Of a DNA stretch of 64,000 nt, positions 53,542 through 64,000 are shown one piece after another. Both the position numbers and the translations under genes were made by a program. The notes under the pieces were generated by a model that saw nothing but the letters and a program-made list of their open reading frames with translations, searched no databases and was not told the DNA's origin. Position 1 is the first letter of the stretch. Each line of letters opens with the position of its first letter. The stretch comes from Nocardia crassostreae (GTDB taxonomy: Bacteria > Actinomycetota > Actinomycetes > Mycobacteriales > Mycobacteriaceae), in NCBI RefSeq assembly GCF_001613405.1, contig NZ_BDCH01000023.1, forward strand, positions 124,001 through 188,000, read 5' to 3'.

Positions 53542-56500
53542 TCATCCGGAGACGGGCAGCGGGGCGCTCGCCAGCGCGTCGTGCAGGACCTCGGCAATGC
53601 GGCGCAGCGGCGCGTCGGCGGTCATGCGCTAGTGCGTCGATGCCACCGGGTGGTTGTGCACCGTGCCGGTCACCGCCGCCACCCAGGTCTTGGCATTGAC
53701 CGAGCACGTCCAATCATCGCGGGCCGCGGTGAAGAAGTGCAGGTCGCCGTCGAAGGACCGGGCGCTGTAGGCGGCATCCAGGGTTGCCGAGGCGAGGGCG
53801 GCGTCCACGACCCGCCGAATGCGTTCAGAGCCGAAGGAGGCGAACGGTTCCGGTAGCTCGCTCAGCCGCTCCGCCAGTTCGGTCACCTCCAGCGCGCCAT
53901 CCAGGCCGAGTTCGGCGGCCTGTTCGCCGAGCAACCCGCCGAGCAGATCCGGAACCGTCACCTCGGCCGCGGTGACCGCCGCCGAATTCGCCTGCCGCAA
54001 GCGGCTGTCCATCATGGCCAGCAGCGCCACCTGCTCGCCCGCGTCCTGGAGTTGGACGGCCACGGCGTGCGCGAGGACGCCACCGAGGGACCAGCCGAGC
54101 AGATGGTAGGGGCCTTCGGGCTGCACCGCCCGGATGTGCTCGACATACAGGCGAGCCCAGTCCTCGATCGAATCCGGCAGGGGCTCGGGCGAACTCAGTG
54201 CGGGCGACTGGAGTCCGTAGAGCGGGCGGCCCGGATCCAGGTGGGCGGCCAGCCCGGCGAAGGACCAGGCGATGCCGCCGATCGGGTGGATGCAGAACAG
54301 CGGTGCGGCCGTGCTGTTGCCGGTGCGGGCGCGCACTGGCAGCAGGATGTCGAACGCGGCTTCCGAGTTCGCGCCCGCGGTGTTCGGGGATCGCAGTGCG
54401 CCGACGATTCCGGCGGGTGTGGGCGTGGTGAACACCCGGACCACCGGCACCGTTTCGGCCACGGCCGCGCTCAGGCGCGCCACCAGTCTCGTGGCGACGA
54501 GCAAATTGCCGCCGAGCTCGAAGAAGTTGTCGTCCAAGCCGATTCGCTCCAAGCCCAGCACGTCGGCGAAGACCTCGCAGACCGTGGTCTCGAGGGCTGT
54601 CGACGGGGCCCGGTGGGCCCGCGGCGCGAATTCCGGTGCGGGCAGGGCCGCGCGGTCGAGTTTGCCGGTCCGGCTCAGTGGCAACCGGTCGAGGACCACG
54701 ATCGCGGTGGGCACCATGTGCGCGGGCAGGGTCCGGGCGGCCCATTCCATGAGGCGGTCCGGATCGAGGGGCCGGTCCCCCACCACGTACGACACCAGAA
54801 CCATTGCACCGGAGGGTTTCTCGCGGCCGATCGTGACCGCGATGGCCACGTCCGCATGGGAGGTGAGGACCGCGTCGATCTCGCCGAGTTCGATGCGGAA
54901 ACCGCGGATCTTGACCTGGAAGTCGGTGCGGCCGCGGTAGTCGAGCGCACCGTCCGCGGTCCAGGCCGCCAGATCTCCGGTGCGGTACATGCGCGCGCCG
55001 GGCCGGAACGGGTTGGCCACGAGGCGATCCGCGGTCAGGTCGGCGCGGCCGAAGTAGCCGCGGGCCAGCTGGGAACCGGCCAGATACAGCTCACCCGTGA
55101 CGCCCGGCGGCACCGGCCGCAGGCGCGCATCCAGCACGTAGACCCGGCTGTTCCACACCTGCGTGCCGATCGGCACGGACGGGTCGGCGAGGCCGGTCAC
55201 CGGATGGCGGGTGATCGAGACCGCCGCCTCGGTCGGGCCGTACAGGTTGAACAGCGCCGCCCGCGGCGCCATGAGCGTGAACCGGCGAGCCAGTACGCGG
55301 GCAGGGCCTCGCCGATGGCGAGCACGCGCCGTAGCGAATCCGGGAGGCTGCCGGTGAGCAGTGCGTCCAGCATCGAGGGGACGGTGTGCAGGGTGGTCAC
55401 GCCCTCGCGGGTCATCAGGGCGTTCAGATAGGCCGGATCGCGCTGGCCGTCCGGTGCGGCGATGACCAGGCGGCCGCCGCATACCGCGGCCGACCAGAAT
55501 TCCCACACCGACAGGTCGAAGGTCGCGGCCGTCTTCAACAGCACGGCATCGTCGGCGGTCAGCTCGAATTCCGTTGTCTTCCACAGCAGCTGGTTGACTA
55601 TCGCGCCGTGGGAGACGGTCACGCCCTTGGGGCGGCCGGTGGAACCCGAGGTGAAGATCACGTAGGCCGCGTGTCCGGGCCGCAGGGGCCCGAGGCGGTC
55701 GGCGTCGGTGACCGTGGCGGTCGGCAGCGAGGACAGGTCCAGCAGATCCATTCGCACCACCGGCGCCGCGTGCGTGGCGAAATCGGAGTCGGCGTAGGTC
55801 AATACACAGACCGGCGCCGTCGTCTCCAGCAGGTAGTCGTGCGCTGTGCGGGCTGATCCGGGTCGAGCGGGACGTAGGCGCCACCGGCCTTGCTCACCGC
55901 GTACATGGCGACGACGAGGTTGACCGAACGCCGGATCGCCAGCGCCACTCGGGATTCCGGTCCGACGCCGCGGGTGATCAGATAGCGCGCGAGACGGTTC
56001 ACCCGGGCGTCGAGTTCCGCGTAGCCGATCCGGGCGCCGTCGGCGGCGACCAATGCGACGGCGTCCGGGGTGGCGGCGATCGTCGCGTCGAGCAGTGACA
56101 CCAGGGTGGCGTCGGCATTCGGCGCGAGGGCGTGCTCGGTGTCGTTCCAGTCCGTGAGAAGTCGGCGGTTCTCGTGCGGCGCAGGCAGATCGATTGCGCC
56201 GACGGGTAGTCGAGGTTCCGCGATGACGGCGTCGAGCACCCGGAGAAACCGGTCGGCGAAGTCCCGCACCGTGGATTCGTCGAACAGGTCCGTGGCGTAG
56301 GTGAGGTGCCCGCCGATGCCCGTCGGCGCACCGTGTTCGTCGTAGCCGTCGGCCACGATGAGGTGCAGATCGAACTGGGACAGTTGCCGATCGGTGGTCG
56401 ATCCGGTGACGGTCAGGGCTGCGCCGCCCTGTGCGTCGGGCAGTGCGAAATCGACCGGGGCCAGGTTCTGGAAGGACAGCCCCACCTGGAACAGCGGGTG

Positions 56501-59500
56501 CCGTGCGGTCGACCGCACCGGATTGAGCACCTCGACCAGGCGCTCGAACGGCACGTCGGCGTGCGCGTAGGCTTGCAGGTCTGTATCGCGCTGGCGGGCA
56601 GCCAGTTCGGTGAATCCGGCGGCGGCGTCCACCCGGGTGCGGAACACCAGGGTATTGACGAACATGCCGATCAAATCATCCAGCTCGGCCGCTCCGCGAC
56701 CGGCCGTCGGCGTGCCGATGGCAATGTCGTCGGTGCCCGACAAGCGGGCCAGCAGCACCGCGAACGCGGTGTGCACCACCATGAACAGCGTCGCGCCCTG
56801 GGCGCGCGCCAGTTCGGCCAGCCCCGCATGGGTGGTGGCGTCGATGGCCACCTCCACCCGGCCGCCCGCGAAGGACTGCACCGCCGGGCGCGGCCGATCG
56901 CGGGGCAGGTCCAGCTGATCGGGCAGGTCGGCCAGCGCCTCGCGCCAGTAGGCGAGCTGCTGGGCCGCGAGGGAGTCCGGCTGGGCCTCGTCGCCGAGCA
57001 GGGCGCGCTGCCAGAGCGCGTAGTCGGCGTACTGCACCGGCAGCGGCGTCCACTGCGAAGCCTGGCCGCGTGCACGAGAGACATACGCGGTCACCAGATC
57101 TCGGGTGAGCGGTCCGCCGGAGTAGCCGTCGCCGCAGATGTGGTGGACGACGAGGGCGAGGATGTGTTCACCCTCGGCGACCTGCCAGAGCGCGGCCCGC
57201 AGCGGGACCTCGGTCGTGACATCGAAGCTGGTCGATGCCAGCTCCGCAACCGCCGATTCCACCTCGGAAGCGGCAAGAATTCCCACCTCGAGGTGCCGCA
57301 CGCGCGCACCCGTCGACGGCAGGATGATCTGCACCGGCCCGGCGTCGGCCTGCGGGTAGACGGTGCGCAGGATCTCGTGCCGCGCAACCAGATCGGCGAA
57401 GACCGAGCGCATTGCCTCGACGTCGAGCGCGCCGCTGAGCCGCAGGGCGACAGGGATGTTGTAGGCGGCGGAGGTCGTGTCGAACCTGTTCAGGAACCAC
57501 ATGCGCTGCTGTGCGGGCGAGAGCGGAATATGTTGCGGCCGTTCGCCCGCCACCAGCACCGGGCGCTTGTGTTCGGTGGCGAGTTTCGCGATCTCGCGGG
57601 CCAGACCGGCCACGGTGGGCGCGGCGAAAAGCATCCGCACCGGCACCTGAACCTCCAGGGCAATGCCCAGGCGCGCCGTCACCCGGGTCGCCAGCAGAGA
57701 GTTGCCACCCAGCTCGAAGAAATCGTCGTCCGCGCCGATGCGGTCACGTCCGAGCACCTCGGCGAGTACCCCGGCCACGATGCGCTCGGCCGCGGTCGCG
57801 GGTTCCCGGTAGGGGCGGGCCGCGAATTCCGGTGCGGGCAGGGCCTTCCGATCGAGCTTGCCGACCGCCGTCAGCGGTACCTCATCGAGCACCACGACCG
57901 CCGCAGGCACCATGTGCCCCGGCAGAGTTCGAGCGGCCCAGCAAGTCAGCTGCTCGGGATCGAGAGCGCGACCCACCACGTATGACACCAATACGGTGAC
58001 GCCGCTGGTGTTCTCACGTCCGATGGTTACCGCGAAGTCGACATCGGGATGCGCCGTGAGCACCGCGTCGATCTCGCCGAGCTCGATGCGGAAACCGCGA
58101 ATCTTCACCTGGAAGTCGGTGCGGCCCACATACTCCAGTTCGCCGCCCACCGGCCCGGTGACGGGCACATCGATCCAGCGAACCAGATCGCCGGTGCGGT
58201 ACATCTGTTCCCCCGGCGCTCCCCACGGATTGGCGACGAATCGATCCGCCGTCACGGCCGGACGCCGGTGATAGCCGCGGGCCAGGGCTGGTCCGGCGAG
58301 ATACAGCTCACCCACGACGCCCGCGGGCACCGGACGCAGGCGGTTGTCGAGCACCATCGCCCAACCGCCGGGGACCGGGCGGCCGATCGACACCCGCTGT
58401 CCCGCCCGCAGAGTTGTGTACGCCGCGCCGATGGTGGCCTCGGTCGGGCCGTAGCCGTTCACGAAACGACGACCGGGCTGCCAAGCGGCCAGCAACTCGG
58501 AGGTGGCGGCCTCGCCGCCCACAGAGACCACGGCCAGATCACCGAGCCCGGACGGGTCGACGGTGCCGAGCAAAGCGTGGGTGATGATGGTGTGCGTCAC
58601 GCGTTCGGCGCGCAGCAACTCGTGCAGTTCGGCGCCGCCGAGAATGTCCGGCGGCGCGATCACCAGGGTCGCGCCGGTGTAGGCGGCGGTGGCGATCTCC
58701 TCGACGGACTGATCGAAACTCGGAGAACAGATGTGCAGCATCCGGGACTCGGGTTCGAGCCGGTGCAGATCGGCCGAATAGCCGATCAGACCGCCGAGCC
58801 CGGCATGGGTGACGGTGACGCCCTTCGGCATACCCGTCGAGCCGGAGGTGTAGATGAGGTACGCGGCATGCGAAAGACACAGCGGCGCAAGATGATCGGC
58901 ATCAGTGACCGGATCGGCGGGCAGTTCGGCGCAGTGCGCGCGGAACTCCGGGTCATCGAGCACCAGCCAGTCCACGTCTGCGGGCAACTGGCCCTGGTGG
59001 GCGCCCACGGTAATCCCCACCGCAGCACCGGAATCCGCGAGCATATAGCGCACCCGATCGGCCGGATACCCCGGATCGACGGGCAGGTAAGCGCCACCTG
59101 TCTTCGCAACCGCCCAAATAGCGACAATCATGGCGTACGACCGGCGCATGGCCAGCGCCACCACGGTTTCCGGCCCGATACCGCGAGCGATCAGCTCCCG
59201 CGCCAGGCGGGATGAATCGGCGTCGAGTTCTCCATAGGTATGGCTGTCCCCGGCCTCGCGCACGGCAACGCGTCCGTGACCGAGTTCCACACCCCGAGTG
59301 AGCAACTCCGGCAACAACCCGAGGGCCAGCGGGAATCCACCACCCATCCGGGTCAACCGGTGATACTCCGCCGGGGCCAGCAGGGGTATATCACCGACCC
59401 GCATGGCCGGTCGTCCGACAATGTCGGTCAGCACCCGAACGAATCGCTCGGCGAACGCCTCCACCGTGGCGTCGTCGAAAAGATCACGGGTGAAAGAGAT

Positions 59501-62500
59501 CTCGCCATGCACAAGAGCGGATTCACCCTCGTCACCCGACACCACCAGGGCCAGGTCACTGCTTGCTTCCAGCGGGTTCGGCAGGGTAGGGACGCGAACT
59601 CCCGATGGCGCGAAGCCCGTTTCCACCGTCTCGAACGACAGCGATACCTGGAACAGCGGATGCCGGGCAGATGTCCGCCGCACCCCGAGCAGGTCGGCCA
59701 ACTCCTCGAAAGGAATCCCCGCGTGCGCGATCGCGTCCAGTTCACCTCGGCGTGCAGCCGCGAGCAGATCCACAAACGACGCATCCACGTCCACGCGGGT
59801 CCGTAGCACCATATCGGCGCTGTGCGCGAGCTCCTGGTCGGCGGCTGTCTCTGCCGCCACGGGCAGCCGCTCGGAACGCACTGTGCTGTCCGTCATTTCG
59901 GCCACGAGCGGGCCGGGATGGCGGGCGGGGCTGTTGTCAGCGCGCGCCGCCATGCCGGGCGTCCCAATGGCGATGTCGTCGGTGCCGGTGAGTCGTGCCA
60001 GCAGCACCGCCAACGCGGTGCGGACGATCGTGGTCCATGTGACGTCTGCGCTGTCCGCGAGCTGTCGCAGGCCGTGGTGGATCTCCCGCGGCACCGAGAA
60101 GGCCACTCGCCCACGCGCTTGTGTACGCAGGACTGGGCGCGGGCGGTCGGTCGGGAGTTCCAGCCGGTCCGGCAGTCCGGCCAAGGCGGTGCGCCAGTAG
60201 CGGGCTCGGGCGATCGGGTCGCCGGAGGCAGCGTCGAGGGACCGCGCGATCTCGCTCGCGCGGCGGCCCGGGGCGGTGAGGAGGTCGGCCAGTACTCGCC
60301 GGAGACGGTCCGCGACGGCTTGTGCGGTGGCGGCGGCGACCGTGTCGCGGCGGTACTTCACCTGCACGAGGGTGCGGTCGTTGAGGAATACCAGGACGGT
60401 GATCGGGTAGTGCGTGAAATCCTCGCCGCTGAGGGCATCGATTCGGAGGTCGCCGAGTGCTCCACCGGCTTGGTTGAGTCCTTCGGCGTCGACCGGGTAG
60501 GACTCGAAAACCAGCATGGTGTCGAACAATTCGCCCTGGCCCGCGACGCGTTGGATGGCGCCGAGGCCGAGGTGATGGTGGTCGAGGAGGGAGATTTGTT
60601 CGGCTTGCAGGTCGCCGATCAGGGTTCGCGCCGTCGTGGTGCTGTTGAAGCGCACGCGCACCGGGATGGCGTCCACGAAAAGCCCGATCATCTCGCCGAT
60701 GCCGTCGAGTTGGGCGGGGCGGCCGGAGATGGTCGCGCCGAAGACCACGTCGTCGCGGCCGGTGCTGCCCGCGAGCACCAGGCCCCAGGCTGTTTGCAGC
60801 AGGGTGTTGGCGGTGACTTCGGCGCTGGCCGCATAGGCGGTGAGTGCGGCTGTGGCGGCGGACAGCTCGAACTCGCAACGGCCGTAACCGGTTTCCGTTG
60901 CGGCGGGCCACGCCAGCTCGGGGGCGAGCATGGTCGGCGTGATGTCCGTGAGGACATTCGACCAGGCCCGCTCGGCGGCGGCGCGGTCCTGCTGTGCGAG
61001 CCAGTGCAGATAGTCGCGGTAGGGGCGCACGGGCGTGAGCACCGCCGGGTCGCCGCCGGTGGCGTAGAGGACCAGCAGTTCCTTCATGAGCAATGGCATG
61101 GACCAGCCGTCGAGCAGGATGTGGTGGCCGGTCAGGACCAGGTGGGTGTGCCCGGAATCGGTGGTGTACACCGTGAATCGCAGTAGCGGCGCCACCGCCG
61201 GGTCGAATCCGAGGCGCTGCCCGGCGAGCAGCAGTTCGGGCAGTTCGGCTTCGGCCACGCCCTCCACGATCCGCAGCGGGACCTCGACGTCGTCGACGAC
61301 GACCTGTACGGAGGTGCCGTCGGCCACGGGCACGAACGCGGTGCGCAGGTTGGCGTGCCGGTCGAGCATGGCGCGTGCGGACCGCCGCAGCCGTTCGATA
61401 TCCAGCTCGCCGGTCAGCTGCACGGCCAGCTGGATGATGTACGCCTCGGCGGAACCGTCCAGCAGCTCCATGAGCACCCGCAGCGAATCCTGCAAGGGCG
61501 ACAGCGGCAGCACGTCCGACAGCGACGGGTAGGCGCACCGCCAGCGATCCAGCTCGGACTGAGAGACCCGGACCAGCGGCACGTCCGACGGAGTCAACCC
61601 GCCCGCCGCCGGATCGTCCAGGTGTGCGGCGAAGGCGGTGAGCGCGGCCGCGAAGTCGTCGGCCAGCTCCCGCACGGCCGCCTCGTCGAGGATGTCGCTC
61701 GCATAGCCGAAGCTCAGCTCCATCTGTGGCCCGGCCGCGGTCTCGGCGGTAATGGCGTTGATGTCGAGGACCGCGCCGACCGGCATGCTCGGGTCGTAGT
61801 CGACATCGAGCACACCCAGATCAGCTGTGGGCAACCAACTCTGGTCCGGCAGATCGGCGGGCGCACCGGTGGCCGCGCGCCCAAGGTAATTGAAGCTGAT
61901 CTGGTCGATGTCACCAGCGAGCGACTCGGCGGTCTCGGCATGGAGATGGCGCAGCATGCCGAAGCCGATTCCCTTGTCCGGCAACGCAAGCAGCTGTTCC
62001 TTGACGGACTTCAGGATGGTCGCGATGCTCCGGGCATCGATGTCGGCGATACCGATGATGCGCGGCTCGTTCGAAACTCCGCTCGCCATCCCGGCACTCT
62101 CGCTGCCCGCGGGCGACGACACCGACGGCAGCTCAAGTGCGACCGGGTAGACGCTGGTGAACCAGCCGAGGGTGCGGGTGAGGTCCGCGCCGGGGACGGC
62201 ATTCTCTTCGCGCCCATCACCTTCCAGCTTGATGCGGGTCACGGGTGCGTCGATGCCGCGCCGTGACCGCCAGGTACGCACGGCCAGTGCGAGGGCGGCG
62301 AGCAGGCCGTCGTTGACGCCGCCGCGGTAGCGGGCGGGCAGTGTGGTCAGCATGACCTCGGTGAAGTCGACCGGCACCTGGACCGTGACGGAGCGCAGGG
62401 TCGCGTAGGTGTCGATGGCGCGGTTCAGGGCGCGTGCGCCCAGCAGCGGGTCCGGAGTGGCGATTGTGCGCTGCCAATGGCCGAGTTCTGCGGTGCGTCC

Positions 62501-64000
62501 GGCGGCCGCTTCGGCGATGCCGTGCGCCCAGCGGCGGAACGACGTTCCCACCGCAGGCAGGACGATCGGCTGACCGGCGGCATGCTGTGCCCAGGCCAGG
62601 GGCAAATCCGGGATGAGGATGCGCCAGGAGACGCCGTCGATGACGTAGTGGTGGGCGGCCACGACGAGTACGTCACGCGCGTCGGGGCGGTGCAGCCGGA
62701 CGAAGGACAGCATGCGTGCATTGGCCGGGTCGAGCGCGGCCTGGGCGGAAGTCATTGCAGCGCTGCCGATTCGGGTAAGTTCCTGCTCGTCCGCACCGGC
62801 GGGCACGCCGATCTCGGTGACCAGGGTTTCGGCGTCGACCGCAGTGCGCGGCAGCGCCTCGAACCGCCATTCGCCGCCGTCCTGCCAGACCCGCGAACGG
62901 AGTACCTCGTGCCGGTCCAGTACCGCCGCGATCGTGGTGATCAGCCCGGGGCGGTCGATGTTCTCGGGCAGCGCCAGCACCATCGTCTGGGCGAACCGAT
63001 CGGAGGGTCGTTCGGCGAGGAATTCGGAAAGCACAGGGGTCAGCGGAACTTCGCCGATACCGCCGCCGGGGAGCTCGGCGAGGACGACCTGCGCCGCCTC
63101 CGCGCCCACGGCCGCGATCCGGGCCAGGGCGGCCACAGTCTTCTGCTCGAACACGTCGCGGGCGGTGAAGACGATCCCGGCTGTCTTGGCGCGCGACACC
63201 AGTTGGATCGACATGATGCTGTCGCCGCCGATCGCGAGGAACGAATCGTTCACGCCGACCGACTCGACACCGAGCACCTGGGCGAAGAGTTCGGCCAGCC
63301 GCGCTTCCACCGGGCCCTGCGGAGCGCGGGTCGCGGTCGTCTCGAAAACCTGTTCCGGCAGGGCTTTTCGGTCGATCTTGCCGTTCGAGGTGAGCGGCAT
63401 CTCGTCGACCACGACAATGGCCGCGGGCACCATGTGCGCGGGCAGGATTCCGGCCGCGTACTCGGTGAGCCGGGCCGGTTCGACGCTGTGCCCGGGCGCG
63501 GACTGCACGTAGGACACCAGCGCGGTCGCCCCGGACGGCAGCGTGCGACCCACGGTGATGGCGAAGGCCACCTCGGCGCGGCCACTCAGCACCGCGTCGA
63601 TCTCGCCGAGTTCGACGCGGAAGCCGCGCACCTTGACCTGTGCGTCGCAGCGGCCCACATAGTCGAACTGCCAATCCACCGACGCCCGTGCATGATTGCC
63701 GTCGCGCTGCTCGGGCGGCGCGTACCAGCGCACCACGTCACCGGTGCGGTACATGCGCGCGCCCGGCGCACCCCACGGGTCGGGGACGAATCGTTCGGCG
63801 GTGAGTCCGGGCCGGTTCCGATAACCGCGGGCCAGGCTGCCGCCGGTGAGATACAGCTCGCCCGCGACACCCGGCGGGACCGGTCGCAGCCGGGCGTCGA
63901 GCACCAGTGCGGCCATGCCCGCCACCGGGACGCCGATCGTAATGCGCTGTCCCACGGTCAGTTCCGCGTAGGAGGAGATGATGGTGGCCTCGGTAGGACC
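53542..64000 (-). pseudogene. Nonribosomal peptide synthetase, C-terminal three modules (multiply disrupted; N-terminus outside window)
   Basis: Domains run leftward: partial adenylation (to 63360), carrier with intact GGDSIMS (63225), epimerization (63100-61610, HHYVIDG), condensation (61600-60260, HHILLDG), half condensation (60226-59400, HHxxxDG half absent), adenylation (59380-57850), carrier ELGGNSLLATR (57700), condensation (57530-56200, HHICGDG), adenylation (56160-54660), carrier (54500) and thioesterase with GWSLGG. Lesions: frameshifts near 55842 and 55296, carrier Ser to Leu (ELGGNLLVATR, 54502-54504), and TAG in place of Trp at 53629-53631 with the natural stop at 53542-53544. Pocket residues read roughly DQEISGGIGK and DLWHLILVSK, which I cannot match confidently. 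The product is unknown. Confidence 0.9.

Noticed and set aside
53640..64000. Idea that the NRPS makes nocobactin
   Set aside because: The nocobactin genes (salicylate-loading, PKS, lysine hydroxylase) are not seen and the three-module E-C-A-T-C-A-T-TE order does not fit what I know of that pathway.
1..64000. CRISPR arrays and intact insertion sequences
   Set aside because: No regularly spaced repeats and no transposase with terminal inverted repeats were seen.

Overview
The window looks like chromosomal DNA of a high-GC mycolic-acid actinomycete, most likely Nocardia or a close relative. The grounds are strong GC bias with frequent GTG/TTG starts, ATGA/GTGA coupling, mycobacterial/nocardial families (Rv1733c-like, DUF6131, Rv3651-like, MAB_1171c, EspR-like HTH, GlnA4-AldC cluster), a KstR-type steroid operator and a large nonribosomal peptide synthetase (NRPS). 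I could not run a search, so the genus is inference.

Layout. 1-9.4 kb: housekeeping and accessory genes (amino acid permease, PPOX protein, LigD-like DNA ligase, small membrane proteins, dehydrogenases, ParB-like regulator, VOC protein). 8.7-12.9 kb: TetR/P450 divergent pair with a clear palindromic operator, then a steroid 5-alpha-reductase-like gene behind a perfect KstR box. 12.9-18.7 kb: diguanylate cyclase, methyltransferase, M50 protease and a coupled FAD oxidoreductase/DoxX pair. 19.1-20.3 kb: a second, short Rho-like gene. 21.4-29.0 kb: a cellulose-synthase-like exopolysaccharide cluster (BcsB-like, polytopic membrane protein, GT2, ArnT-like GT) convergent with a lipoprotein glycosidase. 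29.0-37.1 kb: a decayed island between truncated bcsB and tRNA-Pro. It holds remnants of an integrase, LppA and cysteine synthase, plus an HTH/HTH/ImmA-IrrE/MAB_1171c operon. 37.4-42.4 kb: HTH-MmyB regulator, ABC-F protein and small proteins. 42.6-48.4 kb: GlnA4-type gamma-glutamyl amine catabolism with a permease. 49.2-53.5 kb: a cobalamin-riboswitch-controlled FecCD-type importer with a CbiX-like/2Fe-2S protein. 53.5-64 kb: the C-terminal part of an NRPS (A-T-E-C-half C-A-T-C-A-T-TE), which continues past the window.

The most striking overall property is the number of broken or rearranged genes. About ten otherwise conserved genes carry single-base shifts, often in G/C runs. The TetR gene and the NRPS each have one in-frame stop. 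The terminal NRPS carrier domain has lost its phosphopantetheine serine (TCG to TTG). Several genes look like deletion fusions: binding protein joined to permease, condensation domain joined to half a condensation domain, and an internally deleted TIGR03084 gene. The G/C-run shifts may be sequencing errors. The fusions, truncations and substitutions look more like real decay or assembly deletions. Resequencing would separate these.
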